Source: Azospirillum formosense
Lineage (GTDB): Bacteria > Pseudomonadota > Alphaproteobacteria > Azospirillales > Azospirillaceae
Length of the DNA: 64,000 nt
Assembly (NCBI RefSeq): GCF_040500525.1
Contig: NZ_CP159402.1
Location: forward strand, 1,859,501-1,923,500
Direction: 5' to 3'
Within the stretch, counting starts at the first letter, position 1, and every line of letters starts with the position of its first letter. The position numbers were made by a program, and so were the translations under genes. Shown piece after piece: positions 57,504-64,000 of this stretch. Under the pieces are notes generated by a model. It saw nothing but the letters and a program-made list of their open reading frames with translations. It was not told where the DNA came from and made no database searches.

Positions 57504-58298
57504 TTACTCCCCGACGGTGGGGTCGGCCGGCGCGCGGAAGGGCGGTCGGGTGTCGCCGCCGTCCGCCGTCCAGTCCCCCGCAAGGGCCTGCCAGCAGGCG
57601 AGCGCTGCGACCACCGCCGTGTCGGCCCGGAGAATGCGGGGCCCCAGACCGACGGGAACAACAAAGGGGAGTTTGCAAATTTCGTCAAGTTCGGACTGCG
57701 CAAAGCCGCCCTCCGGTCCGATCAGGAAGGCGGCGGGGCCGCGCGGACGGTCGCGGACGGCCTCCGCGATGGGGCGTACGTTCCCGGCTTCGGCGCACAG
57801 GTACAGCGTACGTTCCACCGGCCAGCCGGCCAGCGCCTTGTCCAGCGGCAGCGGGTCGGCCATCTCCGGCACGGTCAGCCGCTCCGACTGCTCGGCGGCC
57901 TCGATGGCGTTGGCGCGCAGCCGGTCGGTGTTGACTCGGTTGGGGTCGGTGCGGCGGGTGAAGACCGGCCACAGGCGCGACACGCCCAGCTCGCTGGCCT
58001 TCTCCGCGACGAAGTCGATGCGCCCGCGCTTGATCGGGGCGAACAGCAGCCAGAGGTCCGGCCCGGCCGCCTGGAGACGCCGCTGCGCCGTCACGGTGAG
58101 CGAGCACCAGCCCTTGCCGAAGCCGTCGATGGCGGCCAACCATTCGCCGTCCCGCCCGTTGAAGACGGCCACGACGTCGCCCTTGTCGAGCCGCAGGACA
58201 TGGCGCAGGAAATGCGCCCGCTCGGGGTCGAGCCCCACCGCCTGCCCCTCGCCGAGGGGGCTGTCCACATAGAGGCGGGTCTTCGGTTGGTTTGCCAT
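57504..58298 (-). CDS. rsmE: 16S rRNA (uracil-1498-N3)-methyltransferase
   Basis: The 264-residue product has an N-terminal PUA-like RNA-binding domain (RAHFLRHVLRLDKGDVVAVF) and a SPOUT methyltransferase domain with the knot motifs FLIGPEGGFAQSE and LGPRILRADTAVVAAL, the hallmark of RsmE. It methylates U1498 in 16S rRNA. It is divergent from ubiA and upstream of gshA. No strong ribosome site precedes the ATG at 58298. Confidence 0.95.
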   Translation of the reverse strand: MANQPKTRLYVDSPLGEGQAVGLDPERAHFLRHVLRLDKGDVVAVFNGRDGEWLAAIDGFGKGWCSLTVTAQRRLQAAGPDLWLLFAPIKRGRIDFVAEKASELGVSRLWPVFTRRTDPNRVNTDRLRANAIEAAEQSERLTVPEMADPLPLDKALAGWPVERTLYLCAEAGNVRPIAEAVRDRPRGPAAFLIGPEGGFAQSELDEICKLPFVVPVGLGPRILRADTAVVAALACWQALAGDWTADGGDTRPPFRAPADPTVGE

Positions 58299-58432
58299 GG
58301 CGCGAGGTCTCCGGTGTGCGGCGCCGACTATAGCGATAACGCTCGGGGGCGGAAACGGCCCAGCCTTGCGGGGACCCACCCCCGCCGCTACCTTGCCCCC
58401 GGCTTCCTCCACTTCCTTTCCCCGAGTCCGCC

Positions 58433-59359
58433 ATGACCAGCCCCGCCTCCCCCGCCCCCGGCGACTTCACCGACATCCGGCGCGGCGACTGGATCGACCG
58501 CTTCGCCCCGGCGGCGGTCCGTCCCTATCTGCGGCTGGCGCGTCTGGACCGGCCCATCGGCACTTGGCTGCTGCTGTTCCCCGGCTGGTGGAGCATCGCG
58601 CTGGCCGGCTCCGGGCCGCTGCCCGACCTCTGGCTGATGGCTTTGTTCGCGGTCGGCGCCGTGGTGATGCGCGGGGCCGGCTGCACGGTGAACGACATCC
58701 TCGACCGCGACTTCGACGCGATGGTCGAGCGCACGCGGACGCGCCCGATCCCCTCCGGGCAGGTGTCGGTCAAACAGGCGCTGGCCTTCCTCGTCCTCCA
58801 GCTTCTGGTCGGGCTGGCGGTGCTGGTGCAGTTCAATCCGCTGACCATCGGGCTGGGGGTTCTGTCGCTGGTCCTGGTCTTCACCTACCCGCTGATGAAG
58901 CGCATCACCTGGTGGCCGCAGGCCTTCCTGGGGCTGACCTTCAACTGGGGCGCCCTGATGGGCTGGACCGCGGTGCGCGGCGAGCTGGAATGGCCGGCGC
59001 TGGCGCTGTACGCCGCGGGCATCGTCTGGACGCTGGGCTACGACACCATCTACGCCCACCAGGACAAGGAGGATGACGCGCGAATCGGCGTGAAGTCCAC
59101 CGCCCTGCGGCTGGGCGACCAGAGCAAGATCTGGATCTACGGCTTCTACACGCTGACCTTCGTGGGGATCGGCATCGCCGGGCGTCTGGCCGGATTGGGT
59201 GGGCTGTTCCTGCCGCTGCTCTCGCTGGCCGCGCTGCAGCTGTCCTGGCAGGTCGCGACCTGGAACCCCGACGATCAGACGGACTGCCTGAAGACGTTCA
59301 AGTCGAACCGCTGGTTCGGCTGGCTGGTGCTGGTGGCCTTCCTGGCCGGGAAGATCTGA
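58433..59359 (+). CDS. ubiA: 4-hydroxybenzoate polyprenyltransferase UbiA
   Basis: The 308-residue inner-membrane enzyme attaches the polyprenyl chain to 4-hydroxybenzoate in ubiquinone synthesis. It has about eight membrane helices and the two Asp-rich motifs: NDILDRDFDAMVERTRTRP and DTIYAHQDKEDD, which bind the prenyl diphosphate through magnesium. ubiD, for the next step, lies about 2.6 kb further on the same strand. Confidence 0.96.
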   Translation: MTSPASPAPGDFTDIRRGDWIDRFAPAAVRPYLRLARLDRPIGTWLLLFPGWWSIALAGSGPLPDLWLMALFAVGAVVMRGAGCTVNDILDRDFDAMVERTRTRPIPSGQVSVKQALAFLVLQLLVGLAVLVQFNPLTIGLGVLSLVLVFTYPLMKRITWWPQAFLGLTFNWGALMGWTAVRGELEWPALALYAAGIVWTLGYDTIYAHQDKEDDARIGVKSTALRLGDQSKIWIYGFYTLTFVGIGIAGRLAGLGGLFLPLLSLAALQLSWQVATWNPDDQTDCLKTFKSNRWFGWLVLVAFLAGKI

Positions 59360-59395
59360 GGCGGCCGAGGGGCTTGGAGGGGACTTGCAGGGGGC

Positions 59396-60232
59396 TTAGC
59401 GCGTCAGCTCGGCGACGGTGCTGTCGCCGGAGCCCGGCTTGCGCGCCGGCAGGACCGCGCGGACGCCCTCGGTGGAGGCCACCATCTCGACGCCGTTCCG
59501 GGAGGCCGGCAGGGTCGGCTTGCGCGCCGGCAGCACGGCGACCGTCATCACCGGCTGCGCCGTCTTCGCGGCCGTTCCCTTCCCGGAGAGGGTGAGCGAG
59601 GCGGTCAGCACCTGCGGCTTGCGCCCCGGAACGGCGACGGCGTGGCCCTTCACGGAGGCTTCCATCAGGCGCGGCCCGGCGGCCGGCTTGGGCGTGGAGC
59701 GGCCCTGCGGGGCGACGGCGAAGGTGCTGCCGATGCCGGCGCCGCGGGAATCGGCCTGACGGACATCCGCCTCCTCGCCCTCCGGCAGGATGAAGCCGTA
59801 GGTGGTGTAGACGCGCAGGCCGAGCTGGTCCGACGGCTCGTGCCAGACGCGGACGGCCGACCAGTCGTTGCGCGGCGAGACGTCGACCACGCGCATGTTG
59901 CGGCGCAGGCCGCGGCCGTCGAGCCAGGAGTGGTCCACCTCGATGGTGCGGCGGTCGATGATGTGGCTGACCAGGGAGACGTGGCCGCGGCCCAGCCGCT
60001 GCGACCGCTTGAAGACGAGGACGGAGCCGAGCGCCGGGCGCTGGTCGCGCTCATATTGGCTGGCGGCGGTGTTCCACCACGTCCAGGCGTCGCCCCGGAT
60101 CTCGAAATCCGATATGGAACGCAGCGTGCGGACGCAATCCCCGTCCTGGGCCTGGGCTTGGGATATGGTGAACGGGCAGAGAGTGATGAACGCCGCGAAC
60201 GATGCGCAGAGTGCAATCCCTTTCGACCTCAT
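59396..60232 (-). CDS. Exported CHAP-domain amidase-like protein
   Basis: The 278-residue product has a signal peptide (to about QAQAQ), then a CHAP-like (NlpC/P60 type) domain: Cys in DGDCVRTLRS and His in GRGHVSLVSH as the likely dyad, with the usual AWTWWNTAASQY helix between them. The C-terminal 110 residues are low-complexity with recurring VLPARKP motifs. CHAP enzymes cut peptidoglycan peptides. It is convergent with ubiA. Activity is inferred from the dyad. Confidence 0.82.
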   Translation of the reverse strand: MRSKGIALCASFAAFITLCPFTISQAQAQDGDCVRTLRSISDFEIRGDAWTWWNTAASQYERDQRPALGSVLVFKRSQRLGRGHVSLVSHIIDRRTIEVDHSWLDGRGLRRNMRVVDVSPRNDWSAVRVWHEPSDQLGLRVYTTYGFILPEGEEADVRQADSRGAGIGSTFAVAPQGRSTPKPAAGPRLMEASVKGHAVAVPGRKPQVLTASLTLSGKGTAAKTAQPVMTVAVLPARKPTLPASRNGVEMVASTEGVRAVLPARKPGSGDSTVAELTR

Positions 60233-60374
60233 ATCAGCCCCATGCCCTTTGTTTTTCTCCTTTCGAACGGGTAACACGGGACAGCAGGTGTGTCTACTCC
60301 GTTTGAATTATGTAACCAAAACCGGTTGTGGATAGATCATCCACGCCCGCGCAGCCCCCGCCGGGAGTCCAGTT

Positions 60375-61034
60375 ATGAGCAACTTTACTCAAATCGACTT
60401 CATCCGCGCCAACACGGTCGTAACTCGGACTCCTTTGCTGCCTGAGATTGCCTTGCATCTGGCGACGGAAATCACGCCGCTGTGGGAAGCCACCGAGGAT
60501 TCTTTGAAGGAGTCCAATGTACCGCCGCCCTATTGGGCCTTTGCTTGGCCGGGCGGTCAGGCGGTGGCGCGGCTCGTCCTCGACCGGCCGGAGCTGGTGG
60601 CGGGCAAGTCGGTGCTGGATTTCGCCGCCGGCACCGGGCTGGTCGGCATCGCCGCGATGATGGCCGGGGCGGCGCGCGTGCAGTCCTGCGACATCGACCG
60701 CTTCGCCCTGGCCGCCATCGCCCTGAACGCCGAATCCAACGGGGTCGACGTGAAGGCGGTCAGCGCCGATCTGGTGGACCGTCCCCTGCCCGGCATCGAC
60801 GTCGTTCTGGCGGGCGACGTCTGCTACGAGAAGCCGATGGCCGACCGGGTGACCGCCTGGCTGCGCGCAATCGCCGCAACCGGCACGCTGGTCCTGCTGG
60901 GCGATCCGGGCCGCGCCTATGTCCCGCTCAGCGGAATCGAGCGGGTCGCGCAGTACAGCGTCCCGACCTCCCTGGAGCTGGAGGACCGCGAGATGCGCGA
61001 AACGACGATCTGGCGCCTGCTGCCGGAGGCCTGA
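60375..61034 (+). CDS. Class I SAM-dependent methyltransferase (ETFB lysine methyltransferase-like)
   Basis: The 219-residue protein has the SAM-binding motif VLDFAAGTGLVGIAAMMAGA, the acidic loop CDIDRFA and the motif LAGDVCYEKPMADRV. The PPPYWAFAWPGGQAVAR segment and GDPGRAYVP are typical of the METTL20/ETFBKMT group, which methylates lysines of the electron transfer flavoprotein beta subunit in alphaproteobacteria and mitochondria. It is often annotated as nicotinamide N-methyltransferase-like. GGGAG precedes the ATG. The next gene begins three bases after its stop. Confidence 0.85.
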   Translation: MSNFTQIDFIRANTVVTRTPLLPEIALHLATEITPLWEATEDSLKESNVPPPYWAFAWPGGQAVARLVLDRPELVAGKSVLDFAAGTGLVGIAAMMAGAARVQSCDIDRFALAAIALNAESNGVDVKAVSADLVDRPLPGIDVVLAGDVCYEKPMADRVTAWLRAIAATGTLVLLGDPGRAYVPLSGIERVAQYSVPTSLELEDREMRETTIWRLLPEA

Positions 61035-61037
61035 GCC

Positions 61038-61820
61038 ATGACCGTCGCGACGACCGCCCCGCGCAAGGGCGCGACCCGGATGGCCGACATCCCGCCGGAG
61101 GTGCTGGCCGACCTGAACGCGGGCCGGCGCGAGACCGCCACTCTGGCCGAATCGCTCGCCATCGACTTCGCCGCGCTGCTGGCCGCCGCCGTTCCGGAGG
61201 CCGCGGGCGCCGTGTCTTTCGACCCGAAGGAGGGCGTCACCCGGCGCATGGCGGCGGCGGGACGCGCGGTGGTCGAGCGCCTCGGTCCGGGTGCCGTGGA
61301 GCGGCTGGCCGCCCACCCCTCGGACACGGTGCGCGGCTGGGCCTGCTACGCGTTGGCGGCGGCCCCCGGCCTGACTCTGGCGGAACGGCTGGAGCGCGTC
61401 CGCCCGCTGGCCGACGATCCGCATTTCGGCGTGCGCGAATGGGCGTGGCTGGCGCTGCGCCCCCACATCGCCGCCGCCATCGACGAGGCGCTGATGCTCC
61501 TCACGCCCTGGACCGCCGAGCCGTCGGAGCGGCTGCGCCGCTTCGCCAGCGAGGCCACCCGCCCCCGCGGCGTCTGGTGCGGCCACATCGGCGCGCTGAA
61601 GACCGACCCGGCCCGCGGCTTGCCGGTGCTCGACCCGCTGCGGGCGGACGGCGCGCGCTACGTCCAGGATTCGGTCGCCAACTGGCTGAACGACGCGGCG
61701 AAGAGCCGGCCCGGCTGGGTGCAGGCCCTCTGCGCCCGCTGGGAGGTTGACAGCCCCGACCCGGACGCCACCCGCCGCATCGTCCGCCGCGCCCTGCGCA
61801 GCGTGCCCTGCGCAGTGTGA
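61038..61820 (+). CDS. AlkC-like DNA alkylation repair HEAT-repeat protein
   Basis: The 260-residue all-helical product has the look of the AlkC/AlkD HEAT-like repeat group: LAESLAIDFAALLAAAVPEA near the N-terminus and RPRGVWCGHIGALKTDPARG plus YVQDSVANWLNDAAKSRPGW near the C-terminus. Members excise 3-methyladenine or bind alkylated DNA. Whether this one is an active glycosylase is not known. It is tightly linked to the preceding methyltransferase gene. Confidence 0.78.
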   Translation: MTVATTAPRKGATRMADIPPEVLADLNAGRRETATLAESLAIDFAALLAAAVPEAAGAVSFDPKEGVTRRMAAAGRAVVERLGPGAVERLAAHPSDTVRGWACYALAAAPGLTLAERLERVRPLADDPHFGVREWAWLALRPHIAAAIDEALMLLTPWTAEPSERLRRFASEATRPRGVWCGHIGALKTDPARGLPVLDPLRADGARYVQDSVANWLNDAAKSRPGWVQALCARWEVDSPDPDATRRIVRRALRSVPCAV

Positions 61821-61928
61821 AGGAACCCGCGTGAGGCGGCACCTCACCCCTTGACGCGGCGCCCTCCAGGCCGATGCTAAGCGCCCTCTCCTGACCCGAC
61901 CCCATCGCACCCGAACGGACCTTCGACC

Positions 61929-63440
61929 ATGCCCTACACCTCGTTGCGCGACTTCATCGACCGGCTGGAGAAGGCCGGACGGCTGGTGGTGGTCCGGGAG
62001 CCGGTGTCCACGGCGCTGGAGATGACCGAGATCCAGACCCGCCTGCTTGCCGAAGGCGGCCCGGCGGTGCTGTTCGAGAACGTCATCAAGGCCGACGGCA
62101 CGCGCTCGGAGATGCCGGTGCTGGTCAACCTGTTCGGCACGGTGGAGCGCGTCGCCTGGGGCATGGACCGCGAGCCGCACGAGCTGCGCGGCGTCGGCGA
62201 GACGCTGGCCTTCCTCAAGCAGCCGGAGCCGCCGGGCGGCTTCCGCGAGGCGATGGAACTGATCCCGCTGGCCAAGACCGTGCTGTCGATGAAGCCGAAG
62301 ACGGTCGGTTCCGCCCCCTGCCAGGAGGTGGTTCTGACCGGCGACCAGATCGACCTCGGCCGCCTGCCGGTGCAGAGCTGCTGGCCGGGCGAGCCGGCGC
62401 CGCTGATCACCTGGCCGCTGGTCGTCACCAAGGGACCGACCGGCAAGCGCGAGGACGACTTCAACCTCGGCATCTACCGGATGCAGGTGCTGGGGAAGAA
62501 CAAGACGATCATGCGCTGGCTGAAGCACCGCGGCGGCGCGCAGCACCATCACCGCTGGGCCTCCAGCGGCAAGCGCGAGCCGCTGCCCTGCGCGGTGGTC
62601 CTCGGCGCCGATCCCGGCACCATCCTGGCCGCCGTCACGCCGGTGCCGGACACGCTGTCGGAATACCAGTTCGCCGGGCTGCTGCGGGGCAAGAAGGTCG
62701 AGCTGGTGGACTGCAAGACCGTGCCGCTGAAGGTGCCCGCCCAGGCCGAGATCATCCTGGAAGGCCATGTCAGCCTGGACGAATACGCCGACGAGGGCCC
62801 CTACGGCGACCACACCGGCTATTACAACTCGGTCGAGCCCTTCCCGGTCTTCACCGTCACGGCGATGACCATGCGGCGCAACCCGATCTATCTGTCCACC
62901 TTCACCGGCCGCCCGCCTGACGAGCCGTCGGTGCTGGGCGAGGCGCTGAACGAGGTCTTCATCCCCCTGCTGATCCAGCAGTTCCCGGAGATCGTCGATT
63001 TCTGGCTGCCGCCGGAAGGCTGCTCCTACCGGATCGCCGTGGTCAGCATGAAGAAGGCCTATCCCGGCCACGCCAAGCGCGTGATGATGGGCGTCTGGTC
63101 CTTCCTGCGCCAGTTCATGTACACGAAATGGGTGATCGTCGTGGACGACGACATCGACGCGCGGAACTGGAAGGACGTGATGTGGGCGATGAGCACCCGC
63201 ATGGACCCGGCCCGCGACATCACGGTGATCGAGGGCACCCCCATCGACTATCTGGACTTCGCCAGCCCCGAGTCGGGACTGGGCGGCAAGGTCGGGCTGG
63301 ACGCCACCAACAAGTGGCCGCCGGAGACCAAGCGCGAGTGGGGCCAGAAGATCCGCATGGACCAGGGCGTGGTCGACGAGGTGTCGCGCAAATGGGCGTC
63401 CTACGGACTTCCGGGCAGCGGGACCCCGATCTGGAAGTGA
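61929..63440 (+). CDS. ubiD: UbiD family decarboxylase (3-polyprenyl-4-hydroxybenzoate decarboxylase)
   Basis: The 503-residue product matches UbiD in length and blocks: [20 protein letters not shown] at the start, [20 protein letters not shown], the [12 protein letters not shown] segment, and [16 protein letters not shown], which contains the catalytic acidic residues that work with prenylated FMN. It decarboxylates the prenylated ring in ubiquinone synthesis. ubiA in the same region supports that role over a degradative UbiD homologue. Prenyl-FMN supply (UbiX) is not encoded here. Confidence 0.93.
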   Translation: MPYTSLRDFIDRLEKAGRLVVVREPVSTALEMTEIQTRLLAEGGPAVLFENVIKADGTRSEMPVLVNLFGTVERVAWGMDREPHELRGVGETLAFLKQPEPPGGFREAMELIPLAKTVLSMKPKTVGSAPCQEVVLTGDQIDLGRLPVQSCWPGEPAPLITWPLVVTKGPTGKREDDFNLGIYRMQVLGKNKTIMRWLKHRGGAQHHHRWASSGKREPLPCAVVLGADPGTILAAVTPVPDTLSEYQFAGLLRGKKVELVDCKTVPLKVPAQAEIILEGHVSLDEYADEGPYGDHTGYYNSVEPFPVFTVTAMTMRRNPIYLSTFTGRPPDEPSVLGEALNEVFIPLLIQQFPEIVDFWLPPEGCSYRIAVVSMKKAYPGHAKRVMMGVWSFLRQFMYTKWVIVVDDDIDARNWKDVMWAMSTRMDPARDITVIEGTPIDYLDFASPESGLGGKVGLDATNKWPPETKREWGQKIRMDQGVVDEVSRKWASYGLPGSGTPIWK

Positions 63441-63479
63441 GGCGTTAAGGGACGTCCCGCCTCTGCCAAGGAGTCCGTC

Positions 63480-64000
63480 ATGCCCAACGACATCGCCCAT
63501 CCAATCGCCACCGTCCCCCTGCACTTCCGCGACGGCGGCGAGACCGCCGGAGACCTCTCGGTGGCGGAGCGGTCGGGAGACACCCTGTTCGTGGCGTCGG
63601 ACGAGGGGGCGCGGGTCGTCCGCATGATGGCCGGGGAGGGCGGCACCCTCTACCGGCAGGACGCCGTCTTTCCCCTGGCGGACTTCTTCACCCTGCCGGT
63701 GACGGAACCGGGCGAGGACGAGGCGGACATCGAGGGCATGGCCATCGCCGGCGGCTGGCTGTGGGTCACCGGCTCGCACGCGCTGGCCCGCAAGAAGCCG
63801 GAGCGCGAGGAGAACGGCACCGAGACGGCGCTGGAACGGCTGACCGAGGTGCGCTGCGATCCCAACCGCTTCCTGCTCGGCCGCATCCCGCTGGTTACCG
63901 AGGCGGACGGGCGCCTGACCCCGGTCCGCCGCGACGGGGCGCGGGCGGCCGCCTGCCTGAAGTTCCGCAAGGGCGGCAACGCGCTGACCAGGGCGCTGGC
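63480..64000 (+). CDS. DUF3616 domain protein, C-terminus beyond the window edge
   Basis: The 173 codons present begin after AAGGAG and encode a beta-rich start (VASDEGARVVRM, DIEGMAIAGGWLWVTGSHAL, DPNRFLLGRIPL) that resembles DUF3616, a beta-propeller-like family of unknown function in which a glycine/aspartate-rich WVTGSHS-like block is conserved. The reading frame runs off the right end without a stop. Confidence 0.75.
   Translation, partial: MPNDIAHPIATVPLHFRDGGETAGDLSVAERSGDTLFVASDEGARVVRMMAGEGGTLYRQDAVFPLADFFTLPVTEPGEDEADIEGMAIAGGWLWVTGSHALARKKPEREENGTETALERLTEVRCDPNRFLLGRIPLVTEADGRLTPVRRDGARAAACLKFRKGGNALTRAL

Overview
The window is very GC-rich, densely coding DNA from an alphaproteobacterium. 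The gene set fits Azospirillum or a close Rhodospirillales relative: a DUF3126 protein, an RNase E whose S1 domain carries a long acidic insert, a plant-type glutamate-cysteine ligase, UrtABCDE and many ABC importers. The genus is an inference from gene content. No rRNA, tRNA, CRISPR array, transposase or phage gene was seen.

Layout. 1-7.1 kb: a ROK sugar kinase (cut by the window edge), a membrane protein with a decayed AAA domain and ankyrin repeats, a chemoreceptor and an M20 peptidase. 7.3-13.4 kb: urtABCDE, a urea importer read leftward from a sigma-54-type promoter. 13.4-22 kb: a TetR-controlled catabolic operon with an ABC importer (permease, binding protein, ATPase), an enolase-superfamily enzyme, a Gfo/Idh/MocA dehydrogenase, a DUF993 aldolase-like protein and a xylose-isomerase-like TIM barrel; its substrate is unknown. 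22-27.3 kb: two large exported caspase-fold proteins, one with an intact His/Cys dyad plus an FGE-sulfatase-like domain, the other with both catalytic residues lost plus SH3 and MORN repeats.

27.5-37.6 kb: small genes, then a 1806-residue trifunctional enzyme with the domain order of propionyl-CoA synthase (acyl-CoA synthetase, enoyl-CoA hydratase, enoyl-CoA reductase), translationally coupled to an NMT1-type ABC importer, with a cupin gene divergent to it. 37.6-50.5 kb: housekeeping and envelope genes: prfB with its programmed +1 frameshift, an MBOAT acyltransferase with an SGNH partner, PBP1A, a cell-wall amidase, rne and greB. 50.5-64 kb: a HAD phosphatase, DsbA-like and M48 protease cluster, a gamma-glutamyltransferase-like lipoprotein without the nucleophile, an aminotransferase, gshA, rsmE, ubiA, a CHAP protein, an ETFB-type methyltransferase, an AlkC-like HEAT protein, ubiD and a DUF3616 protein (cut by the right edge).

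A family of roughly 100-150 bp GC-rich palindromic elements occurs seven times. Five copies lie between genes. Two lie inside reading frames: one in the hydratase part of the propionyl-CoA synthase-like gene, the other forming the N-terminus of the enolase-superfamily gene. Both add low-complexity peptide without breaking the frame. These two cases, the active/inactive caspase pair and the propionyl-CoA synthase locus are the most noteworthy items.
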